A stretch of 64,000 nt of DNA from Salisediminibacterium halotolerans (GTDB taxonomy: Bacteria > Bacillota > Bacilli > Bacillales > Salisediminibacteriaceae): positions 62,001-126,000 of the forward strand of contig NZ_RKQQ01000007.1 of NCBI RefSeq assembly GCF_003814815.1, read 5' to 3'. This document shows, one piece after another, positions 37,975 through 46,008 of the stretch. Numbering within the stretch: position 1 is the first letter of the stretch; each line of letters starts with the position of its first letter. The translations under genes and the position numbers were made by a program. The notes under the pieces are model-generated. The model saw nothing but the letters and a program-made list of their open reading frames with translations, did not search any database and was not told the origin of the DNA.

Positions 37975-38610
37975 CTAAATCATGTATTTATGCTTAAAAC
38001 GAACTCTGTCAAACTCGTGAATCGCATCGGGTTTAACGCGTTTGCCGATACGGGCCATTAAACAGTTAGCAGGATGGGAAGTGATCTCGGGATCATCTGT
38101 GGCGTACCACTCTAACCCTCCGGTTTTCATCACTTTTTCCATGATATCTCTGTACTGCCAAATGGATAGACCTGTACCGCGTAAATCCCAATGCCAATAA
38201 TACTCTGTCGTAATAATTATATAATCTTCAACCGCTTCATCCATCATCGATACTTTTAAAATGTTTTTAGCGAGCTGATAACCGCGGTAGCGCTGTGATA
38301 CTTCGATCGCGCCAAGCTCAATGAGGTTATCGAGATTTACTTCGGACCAACGCTCGAGCGGATCAGGATACAAATACGTCGCATAGCCGACAATAAGGTC
38401 TCCATCCCGGGCAACAATGATGCGGCTTTCCGGAAGATCAAGCACTTGAATTAACGCTTTTTGCTGCTGAACAGGCTTTCGAAAAGCAACTAATCCTTCA
38501 TCGAACTCGCATTTTTCTAATACTTCTTTAGAAACGGGACCTTCGACTAAAAAATTTTTTCCGTCTTTTGCTTCGATGTTCATGGAATGATACGTTTTTT
38601 TGTGCTTCAC
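37975..38610 (-). CDS. acuA: Protein acetyltransferase AcuA
   Basis: AcuA is a GNAT-fold acetyltransferase that inactivates acetyl-CoA synthetase by lysine acetylation. The chain is 211 residues. IIVARDGDLIVGYATYLYPDPLERWSE and the acetyl-CoA loop region IEVSQRYRGYQLAKN (R-x-x-G-x-A type) are present, with YYWHWDLRGTG later. The start is likely GTG at 38610, which gives the family N-terminus KHKKTYHSMNI. An ATG at 38616 lies directly on the AAAGGTGGG ribosome site. It is the first gene of acuABC. Confidence 0.92.
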   Translation of the reverse strand: MKHKKTYHSMNIEAKDGKNFLVEGPVSKEVLEKCEFDEGLVAFRKPVQQQKALIQVLDLPESRIIVARDGDLIVGYATYLYPDPLERWSEVNLDNLIELGAIEVSQRYRGYQLAKNILKVSMMDEAVEDYIIITTEYYWHWDLRGTGLSIWQYRDIMEKVMKTGGLEWYATDDPEITSHPANCLMARIGKRVKPDAIHEFDRVRFKHKYMI

Positions 38611-38721
38611 AGGCATCCCACCTTTAATCCGGTATACAGTGCAACTATTAATGATTTTGTTTAACTATATCATATTCAACCTGCTTTATGAGACAAAAAT
38701 TCCCTTCTTCTTTGTAAAAAA

Positions 38722-38748
38722 CCCTTTATGTACAGTGTACATAAAGGG
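38722..38748 (-). terminator. Terminator after the penicillin-binding protein gene
   Basis: A perfect 12-bp stem starting CCCTTTATGTAC with a 3-base loop is followed on the minus strand by a T-run. Confidence 0.85.
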
Positions 38749-38755
38749 CAGACAG

Positions 38756-41700
38756 TTAATTTTCATTCTCTTCATTAGCATTATTGTTGCTGTTTTCTTC
38801 TTCCTCTTCTTCACGGTTTGCTTCGGCATTGTTGTTCGAGTTATTATTGTTTTCATTTTCATTGCTGTTCGTGTTATTAGTGTTGTTTGTGTTGTTCGCA
38901 TTATTCGTGTTATCTGTGTTCTCATTGTTGTTGGAGTTTTCCTCATTATTCGATTCATCTGCATTATTGTTTGTTTGATTGTCGTTTTCAGCCTCGTCAT
39001 TGTCATTATTTTGATTGTTACTGACGTTGTTTTCATTCTCATTGTTATTGGCTTCGTTATTATTATTGTTTCCGTTATTTTCATCGTTTGTTTCGTTGTT
39101 ATCAGAAGAATCTTCATTGTTATTAGAGGTGCCAGCATTGTTGTCTGAAGACGCATCGCTATTCTCGCTATTATCTTCAGCGCTGTCATCATTATTATCG
39201 TCTTCATCGTCATCTTCAAACGAACCGACCATTGTTTCGTTGCGATCTGATTCTCGGCCGGCCGTGTCTACGGCGGTCACGGCATAGCTGCCTTCGCCTC
39301 CGCTGTAGTTGAAATCTTCATCCCATCTGACGGCGTCGACTTCTTCATAACTGCCGTCTTCAGATGAAGCGTAATAGACGCGGTAACCGATCACTTGCTC
39401 ATCCGGATGCTCATCCCAAGCAATGCCGTTACCGGAAGTTGTTACCGAATTCAGTGATGACGGGGTGCTTCCATTATCCGGAGCTTCTTCATCAGAAACG
39501 AGGTCGTCCCAATCTTCCGGAATATATTCAGAAATATCTTCGTCTTCAGCAAAATCAAAGTACTCTTCATCAACGGAAACCCCGGAACGGGTGAATTCAG
39601 ACGGCGTTTCATCTAATGCCGTATAAGAATTGCCGCCGACTTCAACGTAATCGACTTCTTGCAGACTGTCGTCTTCTTCTGTCGGCGCATAATCCGAATT
39701 AAAGATATCTGTTTCGACAAGTCCGGCTTCTTCACAAAGATCAGACGGGAGCATGCCGGAGATTGTACAAACTTCTTCCTCAACAATACCGCCAGGGGAT
39801 TCAAACTCTTCATCCGGACCGATTAATTCGTCATCTTCTTCGTAAGCAGCGTTCATCAATTCAGCCCAAAGCATTTGCGTGCGGCCGCTGTATCCCATCC
39901 CTTGATAATTTTGCGCAAGCTGGCGGTTATCGTCAAAACCGAGCCAAGTCGCCTGCGTGATATTCGGATTCAATCCGACGAACCAAGAATCTCTGAATTC
40001 TTGCGTTGTCCCGGTCTTGCCGGCAAAATCGCTGTCAAAGTTCAGCGTATTCGTGATTTGCGTCGAGGCCGTTCCGACATCGTCGTAAATCACATCGCGC
40101 ATCGTGTCTAAAACGAGATAACCGGTTTGCGGGGAGAAGACTTCGATGCCTTCTGTCTCCTCTTCATAGATCGTTTCGCCGTCGGAATCATTGATTGATT
40201 CGATCATAAAGCTGTCGACGCGTTCGCCCATATTGGCAACAGCCGTGAAGGCAGAAGCGTTCGCTTCAACGGTCAGTCCCAGTGTACCAAGCGGTGTGCT
40301 TGCATACGGATGCGGATCATTTTCGATAAAGCGGCTGAAGCCGTAATCAATTAAAGCATCTTCAGCGAACTCCCGCTCGCCATCTAAAATCGGCATAAAT
40401 TCGCGTACAGCCGGCACGTTTCTTGAACGAGCCAACGCTTCGCGGGACGTCATTAAGCCGTCATATTGGTTATCAAAGTTCGTCAGTCCTTCGCCATCAT
40501 TATAATCTTCATACGGCGTATCCGGTGCTAAGATTCCCGGCTGCAAATATCCGGTTTCAAAGCTGAGCGCATACGTCGTCAACGGTTTCATCGTCGAACC
40601 GGATTGACGAAAAGCTTGTGTAGCACGGTTGTAATTTTGTGTTTCGAAGTCGCGTCCGCCGACAAAACTGATAATTTGCCCCGTTTCGTTGTTAATCGTT
40701 ACAGAAGCTGTTTCTTCAAGAATGGTTGTTTCTTCTTCTTCGCCGTCGTCATTCGTAACATAGTCCGTTTGATCAGAGAACATCTCGAACTCCTCGACTG
40801 CTTCTTGCTGCGCATCATAAATATCTTTATCAATTGTCAGGTGAATTTCGTATCCTTCCTGTGATAATGCACGTTCAGCTTCTTCCTCATAACGGTTGCG
40901 AACGAGGTTGCGCTGGTCGTCGTCCTCAATATCATCGAGGTCAACATCGTCGTTATCCATGAGGATTTCCGGCAGCTCTTGCAAAGCCCGGCGCCGTACT
41001 TCATCGGTTAAAAACGGGTATTCATCAAGGCTTGTCGGTTCCGGTTCTGTAAGGTTTTCGCGAATATCGTAAGCGAGAGCGTCTTCTTTCTCTTCGTCTG
41101 TGATCGCTCCGAATCGGTGCATACGTTCGATGACGGTCTCCATCCGGTCGAGCCCGGCGTCAAAATTCTCGCGAACCTCGCCGCTGCCCTCAAACGGCGT
41201 GTAGCCGAACGGGCTCTGCGGCAGGCCGGCGATAAAAGCCGCCTGAGCAATGTTTAGATCCGAAACATCTTCGTCAAAAATTCCTTCAGCCGCTGCGCGG
41301 ACGCCGGCAATTTGCTGCCCGTTGGCGTTACGGCCGAAAGGAACAACATTTAAGTACGCTTCAAGAATGTCTTCTTTTTCAAAGAAATGTTCTGTCCGCA
41401 TCGCATACAATATTTCTACAGCTTTACGGTCGTGGGTTACTTCGCTCGAGAGGAGCTGATTTTTAACGAGCTGCTGTGTTAATGTGCTCCCTCCGGTTTG
41501 CGTTGCAGCATTGGAAAAATCTTGATACAATGCACGCAAAATTGCCTTGGGAACAATCCCGTCATGTTCAAAGAAATATTCATCTTCTGTTGCAATGACA
41601 GCATTAATAAGATTTTCTGAGATCTCATCAAGCTCAGCTTCACGGCGCTCGATTGGGCTTGGCATATCGCCAAGATATTCACCGCCGGCAAAATAAATTT

Positions 41701-41950
41701 CTGTTGCTTCCTCGTAATTGTAAATGTTTTCTTCCAGTTCTTCAGAATCCGGAATCGGTTCATCTTGAACGAGGGAGGCGAAGTATCCTGCGGCAGCACC
41801 GCCGACAAAAAAGGCTGTGACGAATAGTAGCGAGATTAACAGCAATAATAAATTCCAAATCACACTCGATGTTATTCGTGTACCTTTTATGGCTATTTGC
41901 GGTTCTTTGCGGGATAAAATTTCCCGCAGGGAGAAACGTTGATTATCCAT
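38756..41950 (-). CDS. Class A penicillin-binding protein (PBP1A family) with FN3 domain and Asn/Glu/Asp tail
   Basis: This 1064-residue bifunctional peptidoglycan synthase has one membrane helix (about residues 33-55). The glycosyltransferase domain has the catalytic Glu in ATEDEYFFEHDG (about 122) and GGSTLTQQLVKN. The transpeptidase domain has SGSTMKPL (active Ser about 448), SRN and GKTGTT (about 640). A fibronectin type III domain (about 830-910) comes next, ending with YAVTAVDTAGRES. The last roughly 155 residues are almost only Asn, Glu, Asp, Ser and Thr. ATG at 41950 is seven bases behind AGGAGGT. Acidic, disordered tails of this size are unusual but occur in PBP1 homologues. It occupies the place where I recall acsA lying beside acuABC in B. 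subtilis. Confidence 0.93.
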   Translation of the reverse strand: MDNQRFSLREILSRKEPQIAIKGTRITSSVIWNLLLLLISLLFVTAFFVGGAAAGYFASLVQDEPIPDSEELEENIYNYEEATEIYFAGGEYLGDMPSPIERREAELDEISENLINAVIATEDEYFFEHDGIVPKAILRALYQDFSNAATQTGGSTLTQQLVKNQLLSSEVTHDRKAVEILYAMRTEHFFEKEDILEAYLNVVPFGRNANGQQIAGVRAAAEGIFDEDVSDLNIAQAAFIAGLPQSPFGYTPFEGSGEVRENFDAGLDRMETVIERMHRFGAITDEEKEDALAYDIRENLTEPEPTSLDEYPFLTDEVRRRALQELPEILMDNDDVDLDDIEDDDQRNLVRNRYEEEAERALSQEGYEIHLTIDKDIYDAQQEAVEEFEMFSDQTDYVTNDDGEEEETTILEETASVTINNETGQIISFVGGRDFETQNYNRATQAFRQSGSTMKPLTTYALSFETGYLQPGILAPDTPYEDYNDGEGLTNFDNQYDGLMTSREALARSRNVPAVREFMPILDGEREFAEDALIDYGFSRFIENDPHPYASTPLGTLGLTVEANASAFTAVANMGERVDSFMIESINDSDGETIYEEETEGIEVFSPQTGYLVLDTMRDVIYDDVGTASTQITNTLNFDSDFAGKTGTTQEFRDSWFVGLNPNITQATWLGFDDNRQLAQNYQGMGYSGRTQMLWAELMNAAYEEDDELIGPDEEFESPGGIVEEEVCTISGMLPSDLCEEAGLVETDIFNSDYAPTEEDDSLQEVDYVEVGGNSYTALDETPSEFTRSGVSVDEEYFDFAEDEDISEYIPEDWDDLVSDEEAPDNGSTPSSLNSVTTSGNGIAWDEHPDEQVIGYRVYYASSEDGSYEEVDAVRWDEDFNYSGGEGSYAVTAVDTAGRESDRNETMVGSFEDDDEDDNNDDSAEDNSENSDASSDNNAGTSNNNEDSSDNNETNDENNGNNNNNEANNNENENNVSNNQNNDNDEAENDNQTNNNADESNNEENSNNNENTDNTNNANNTNNTNNTNSNENENNNNSNNNAEANREEEEEENSNNNANEENEN

Positions 41951-42029
41951 GTTCATACCTCCTAAAAGTCATCAATATTATAGCACATAAAGAAATGAAT
42001 GATATAGACTGTCGGTCTTAATTATCGGA

Positions 42030-42058
42030 TTGACAGCTGTCAGACGCTGTGATATAAA
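42030..42058 (+). promoter_or_regulatory. Sigma-A promoter for the T-box/tyrS transcript
   Basis: TTGACA and TATAAA are separated by 17 bases. Transcription would begin near 42065, at the start of the T-box leader. Confidence 0.8.
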
Positions 42059-42064
42059 TGGTGC

Positions 42065-42315
42065 TTAGTAATAAATACAGCAGAGACACAAAGAACATAC
42101 CGAAGTAGTTTTCTTTCTCAATGGCCCAGAAAACCGGTGGATGCTGCGAACCGGCGCACAGAAAGATAAATGAATTACAGTATGGGAGTGTGTCCGGCAT
42201 GAGCCGGGCCGTTTTGCGGAGCGATAACCCGCATTGAGCGGGGAAACAATGTTTCCCAACCAGGGTGGTACCGCGATTTCATCGTCCCTTACGTTAACAG
42301 CGTGAGGGACGTTTT
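42065..42315 (+). promoter_or_regulatory. Tyrosine T-box riboswitch leader
   Basis: The conserved T-box AGGGTGGTACCGCG is at 42262-42275. Its TGGT would pair with the ACCA end of tRNA-Tyr. The overlapping terminator stem is CGTCCCTTACG (42283-42293) with CGTGAGGGACG (42301-42311), followed by GTTTTATT. In stem I, CATAC (about 42103-42107) pairs with GTATG (42180-42184), and CTTTC pairs with GAAAG. Between them lies a specifier loop with AGTA on one side and GAATTACA on the other, which places the specifier triplet TAC (Tyr) at 42176-42178. Uncharged tRNA-Tyr would stabilise the antiterminator and allow tyrS expression. Confidence 0.9.
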
Positions 42316-42338
42316 ATTATTTAAAAGAGGTGAGAAAC

Positions 42339-43616
42339 TTGACACTGTTGGAAGATCTGCAATTTCGAGGTTTAATGAATCAAGTAACAGATGAGAGCGG
42401 TTTGGAAAAGCTGTTGGAAACGGAACAAGTCAAACTGTATTGCGGTTTTGATCCGACCGGTGACAGTCTGCATATCGGTCATTTATTAACGATTTTAACA
42501 TTGCGCCGTTTTCAAATCGCCGGACATAAACCGTATCCGCTCGTCGGCGGTGCGACCGGATTGATCGGCGATCCGAGCGGCAAGTCTTCTGAACGGACGT
42601 TAAATGAACAGGACGTCGTTGAAGGTTATGTGAATAAAATTCAAGCCCAGCTCGAGCGCTTTTTGGATTTCGCCGGGGAAAATAAAGCAGAAATGAAAAA
42701 TAATTATGACTGGCTTGGATCGATGACGTTAACGGATTTTCTCCGTGATGTCGGTAAACATTTCAGCTTGAATTATATGTTGGCGAAAGACGCCGTGTCG
42801 TCACGCGTTGATACCGGTATTTCATTCACTGAATTCACTTACCAAATTTTGCAATCGTATGATTTTCATAAACTTTACAGCGAGGAAGGCGTTAAGCTTC
42901 AAATCGGCGGGAGCGACCAGTGGGGCAATATCACTGCCGGTCTTGAATTGATCCGCAAATTATCCGGCGGAGAAGAAGGCACCCCGCCTGATGCTTACGG
43001 ATTTACGATCCCGCTTGTCACAAAAGCAGATGGTGAAAAGTTCGGTAAAACAGCCGGCGGAGCGATTTGGCTTGATCCGGAGAAAACGTCTCCTTACGAA
43101 TTTTATCAATTCTTATTGAATACAGACGACAGGGATGTCGTGAAGTTCTTGAAATACTTCACATTTTTAAGTCCGGAAGAAATTCAAGAGCTTGAAAACG
43201 AAGTGAATGAACGTCCGCATGAACGAAAAGCACAGCGCCGTTTGGCCGAAGAACTTACCCGTTTTGTTCATAGTGAAGAAGATTTATTGCAAGCGGAGAA
43301 AATTACTGCTGCGTTATTTGGCGAGGGAGATTTGACAAATTTAAAGGCTGATGAAGTTTTGCAAGGTTTCAAAGATGTCCCGAGTTACACAGTGACAGAA
43401 GAGTCTGCGGGATTGATTGAAGTTCTTACACAAGCCAAAATCGCATCGTCCAAGCGGCAGGCGAGAGAGGATATTCAAAACGGTGCTGTATATATTAACG
43501 GTGAGCGCTGTCAAGACTTAGAGAAGGCGCTCGGGGAAGAGGATAAAATTGACGGCGCTTTTACGATTATCCGCCGCGGCAAGAAGAAGTTTTTCTTAAT
43601 TAAATATGCCAACTAG
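42339..43616 (+). CDS. tyrS: Tyrosyl-tRNA synthetase
   Basis: This 425-residue class I synthetase charges tRNA-Tyr. The ATP motifs are HIGHLLT (about 45-51) and KFGKTAGGA (about 230). The amino-acid pocket stretch GGSDQWGNITAG is present, and a C-terminal S4 domain (ASSKRQAREDIQNGAVYINGE) binds tRNA. TTG at 42339 follows GAGGTGAG and matches the known N-terminus MTxLLEDLxFRGL; a GTG at 42330 lies inside the ribosome site. Its terminator hairpin has been duplicated by insertion of repeat copy 2. Confidence 0.96.
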   Translation: MTLLEDLQFRGLMNQVTDESGLEKLLETEQVKLYCGFDPTGDSLHIGHLLTILTLRRFQIAGHKPYPLVGGATGLIGDPSGKSSERTLNEQDVVEGYVNKIQAQLERFLDFAGENKAEMKNNYDWLGSMTLTDFLRDVGKHFSLNYMLAKDAVSSRVDTGISFTEFTYQILQSYDFHKLYSEEGVKLQIGGSDQWGNITAGLELIRKLSGGEEGTPPDAYGFTIPLVTKADGEKFGKTAGGAIWLDPEKTSPYEFYQFLLNTDDRDVVKFLKYFTFLSPEEIQELENEVNERPHERKAQRRLAEELTRFVHSEEDLLQAEKITAALFGEGDLTNLKADEVLQGFKDVPSYTVTEESAGLIEVLTQAKIASSKRQAREDIQNGAVYINGERCQDLEKALGEEDKIDGAFTIIRRGKKKFFLIKYAN

Positions 43617-43620
43617 AAAA

Positions 43621-43642
43621 AGAGACCGTCTATGCGGTCTCT
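43621..43642 (+). repeat. Left copy of duplicated tyrS terminator hairpin (22 bp)
   Basis: An 8-bp stem (AGAGACCG / CGGTCTCT) with TCTATG loop is identical to 44008-44029. It keeps the upstream A-tract but is followed by CAGAGTG instead of T residues. Confidence 0.95.
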
Positions 43643-44007
43643 CAGAGTGTTGGCAAAGTCATGAAATCGATAGATGTCCTATTAAAAGGAACGGATGACT
43701 ACGCATCGTCCGGCTTCTTTCCTCGGGCGAGCGCCGAGCCGCTTCGGGCTTATGCCCTGCAGGGTCTCGTCTGTCTCGCTATCCCGTAGGAAAAAGACGG
43801 GATGCTGGGTCATCCTCTTTTTTGAAGCGAGTGTATTCATAAAAAAGAAGCCACGCATCCACTCCTCCGACGCCTCCGGGAAAGCAAGAGACGAAGGTCC
43901 GGATTCGGCGGCCCGAGGCCTCCGAATACTAGCTGAGTCCTTGCCCGGGGCAAGCGGAGGGCAGTGGATTCATGGCTGACATAAAAATATAGTTTGTCTA
44001 CAGTCTG
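43643..44007 (+). mobile_element. Terminator-inserted MITE-like repeat, copy 2 (365 bp)
   Basis: This is the second copy of the repeat at 16639-17001, in the same orientation relative to its upstream gene. Terminal inverted repeats are CAGAGTGTTGGCAAA and TTTGTCTACAGTCTG (12 of 15 pair). They directly abut the two identical copies of the tyrS terminator hairpin. GGATGAC/GTCATCC and the long CCATG-CATCCACT type stem are kept. The 94-codon frame inside (43695-43979) is shifted by an extra base near 43751 relative to copy 1, so it is not conserved coding sequence. The convergent dioxygenase gene would be transcribed antisense into it. Confidence 0.85.
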
Positions 44008-44029
44008 AGAGACCGTCTATGCGGTCTCT
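44008..44029 (+). repeat. Right copy of duplicated tyrS terminator hairpin (22 bp)
   Basis: This is identical to 43621-43642 and is followed by TTTTTTA, so it is the working plus-strand terminator. The bases outside the two copies differ, which fixes the duplication at exactly the hairpin. Confidence 0.95.
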
Positions 44030-44044
44030 TTTTTATGCTGATGA

Positions 44045-45028
44045 TTATTCATACTCTTTTTCGATCGTTTTTGCACTCCGCACAGTGTCGATTTCCCGAA
44101 CAGATTGTTCGATTGACTCGCGCTTTGCTTCCAAAAACGGCGGGAGCGAGAGTTTCTCGCCCAGCGTTTCGTAAGGTTCGTCTCCCATAAATCCCGGCCC
44201 GTCGGTAGCGAATTCGAAAAGAATTTGCGGAGCGACGCGAGCATATAAAGACTTAAAGAAGAAGCGATCGACAAAGCCGGAAGTTTGAAAGCCAATGTTG
44301 CGAAGATGGGTGTCCCACGCATCAAGTTCTTCACGATCGGCGATGCGAAAGGCAGCATGGTGGACAGTTCCGTAACCTTGCCGGGCCTGAGGCAGGATCT
44401 GATTGTGTTCGACAATGACGCGGCCGCCATTACCTCCTTCCCCTGTTTCAAAAACTTGAAAAGAGCCGTCTTCATCAATTTTTTGAAAATGGAGGACATT
44501 AATCAGCATGTTCGTAAAATGGTCAGCATCTTTGACACGGACAAATAGAGGTCCCAGACCGGTAATAGCAAATTCTAGCGGGATCGGGCCGTCTTGCCAT
44601 GGCTTGCCCGGAGCAACTCCGCCGTCATGTTCGTCAGAAATGAGCTGATATTGCTGGTCATCAAAATCAACAAACGAGAGCGTTTTGCGGCCAAATTGAT
44701 CTTGAATGCCGCTATGCCTGACTTGAAGGCGGTCAAAGCGTTTGACCCAGTAGTCGAGAGCAGAATCGCTTGGGACGCGAAAAGATGTTTTCGCTATTTC
44801 ATCCGTGCCGTGAATGCCTTTCGGAATACCGGGAAAGTCAAAAAAAGTCATGTCTGTTCCCGGGTTGCCCTCATCGTCGGCGAAAAAGAGGTGATACGTT
44901 TGGATATCATCTTGGTTGACGGTTTTTTTGACAAGACGCATGCCGAGCACGTACGTGAAAAATCGATAGTTTTTTTCAGCGCTGCTCGTAATTGCTGTAA
45001 CGTGATGCAGTCCGCGTAATGGGTTCAT
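44045..45028 (-). CDS. Ring-cleaving dioxygenase, MhqA/MhqO-type glyoxalase-fold protein
   Basis: This 327-residue protein of the vicinal oxygen chelate fold has two glyoxalase-like modules: RGLHHVTAI at the start and VHHAAFRI near residue 215. The metal ligands would be His in both modules and Glu in LFEFATDG. B. subtilis MhqA, MhqE and MhqO of this type are induced by hydroquinones and protect against quinone stress. GGAGGAG precedes the ATG. A perfect inverted repeat 30 bases upstream is a likely operator. It is absent from this position in the B. subtilis order, so it may be a local insertion between tyrS and rpsD. Confidence 0.88.
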   Translation of the reverse strand: MNPLRGLHHVTAITSSAEKNYRFFTYVLGMRLVKKTVNQDDIQTYHLFFADDEGNPGTDMTFFDFPGIPKGIHGTDEIAKTSFRVPSDSALDYWVKRFDRLQVRHSGIQDQFGRKTLSFVDFDDQQYQLISDEHDGGVAPGKPWQDGPIPLEFAITGLGPLFVRVKDADHFTNMLINVLHFQKIDEDGSFQVFETGEGGNGGRVIVEHNQILPQARQGYGTVHHAAFRIADREELDAWDTHLRNIGFQTSGFVDRFFFKSLYARVAPQILFEFATDGPGFMGDEPYETLGEKLSLPPFLEAKRESIEQSVREIDTVRSAKTIEKEYE

Positions 45029-45057
45029 AAGCTCCTCCTCTGAATATATAAAATAAA

Positions 45058-45080
45058 GTTACTATATAAAATATAGTAAC
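45058..45080 (-). promoter_or_regulatory. Palindromic operator upstream of the dioxygenase gene
   Basis: GTTACTATA and TATAGTAAC form a perfect 9-bp inverted repeat with a 5-base spacer in the promoter region, 30 bases before the start codon. It is the size expected for a dimeric MarR or DUF24-type repressor such as those sensing quinones. Confidence 0.6.
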
Positions 45081-45105
45081 ATAAAAAGCAGGAAAAGTCA
45101 TATAA

Positions 45106-45140
45106 AAAACCGGTGCTCTAAAAATGAGAGCACCGGTTTT
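45106..45140 (-). terminator. Terminator after rpsD
   Basis: AAAACCGGTGCTC pairs with GAGCACCGGTTTT (13 bp), with a T-run on the minus strand. Confidence 0.88.
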
Positions 45141-45149
45141 ACTAGTTTA

Positions 45150-45752
45150 TTAACGGCTGTACCACTCAACGATAAGCTGTTCGTTAATTTCAGCTGGAAG
45201 TTCAGAACGCTCAGGGAAGCGAACGAATGTACCTTTCAGCTGTTCTTCGTTCAAATCAAGAAATGCTGGAACGAAATCGTTTAATTCCAACGCTTCTTTA
45301 GCAACATCGAGGTTGCGGGATTTTTCGCGAAGCGCTACTTCATCGCCTGCAGTTACACGGTAAGAAGGAATGTCGACGCGGCCGCCGTTCACTTCAATGT
45401 GACCGTGGTTAACGAGCTGACGGGACTGACGGCGCGTTCGTGCAAAACCTAAACGGTAGACGACGTTGTCCAAACGGGATTCCAAAAGTCCCATAAAAAC
45501 TTCACCGTGAATGCCGTCCATGCTTCCTGCTTCAACGAAAAGACGCTGGAATTGACGCTCAGTCAATCCGTACATGTGACGAAGTTTTTGTTTTTCCTGA
45601 AGCTGCGTGCCGTATTCAGAAAGCTTCTTGCGTTGTGTCGGACCGTGTTCGCCCGGTCCGTATGGGCGTTTTTGCAACTCTTTCCCTGTTCCGCTGAGAG
45701 AAATACCGAGACGGCGGGAAATTTTCCAAGTTGGTCCAGTATAGCGAGCCAT
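45150..45752 (-). CDS. rpsD: 30S ribosomal protein S4
   Basis: S4 nucleates 30S assembly on 16S rRNA and represses its own synthesis. The 200-residue protein begins [16 protein letters not shown] and contains an S4 RNA-binding domain (about residues 90-155; [27 protein letters not shown]). ATG at 45752 lies behind AAGGAGGAG; the longer frame to 45815 is leader sequence. It is monocistronic, between a strong promoter and a terminator. Confidence 0.97.
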   Translation of the reverse strand: MARYTGPTWKISRRLGISLSGTGKELQKRPYGPGEHGPTQRKKLSEYGTQLQEKQKLRHMYGLTERQFQRLFVEAGSMDGIHGEVFMGLLESRLDNVVYRLGFARTRRQSRQLVNHGHIEVNGGRVDIPSYRVTAGDEVALREKSRNLDVAKEALELNDFVPAFLDLNEEQLKGTFVRFPERSELPAEINEQLIVEWYSR

Positions 45753-45924
45753 AATAGCTCCTCCTTTGAATATAAATTCGTGAAATAAACAGTAGTAATC
45801 CCGTTCAAGAGCCATTTCATTTTCGGTATCTTCGCCTCGACAGCTAGAGGTTACACAATACCCCTCAACCTTGTGGGAATGAAATGAACTTCATGACGTT
45901 TACATTGGCTGTCTTATTTGCACA
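45753..45924 (-). promoter_or_regulatory. rpsD leader, probable S4 autoregulatory RNA
   Basis: The roughly 170-base untranslated leader contains GGTTGAGGGGTATT and ACCTCTAGC...GAGG segments able to form nested stems before the ribosome site. This resembles the Bacillaceae S4-binding leader that I recall. S4 would bind it to block translation. The structure is not verified. Confidence 0.55.
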
Positions 45925-45930
45925 AAGAAC

Positions 45931-45959
45931 AGTGTATAATTTTTTAATCAAAAAGTCAA
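45931..45959 (-). promoter_or_regulatory. Sigma-A promoter for rpsD
   Basis: On the minus strand, TTGACT (45959-45954) and TACACT (45936-45931) are separated by 17 bases. Confidence 0.75.
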
Positions 45960-46008
45960 TACGGCATTGAAAGAAGAAATGCAAATAAGGTTGTTCACTC
46001 CGGTGCAT

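Noticed and set aside
38600-39148. A long plus-strand frame encoding a very hydrophobic, Ile/Val-rich polypeptide
   Set aside because: It is antisense to the Asn/Asp/Glu tail of the PBP gene, whose codons read as Ile, Val and Phe on the other strand. It has no ribosome site.
43695-43979. A 94-codon frame inside repeat copy 2
   Set aside because: The same frame in copy 1 is shifted by an indel and ends early, and it has no ribosome site or protein-like pattern.
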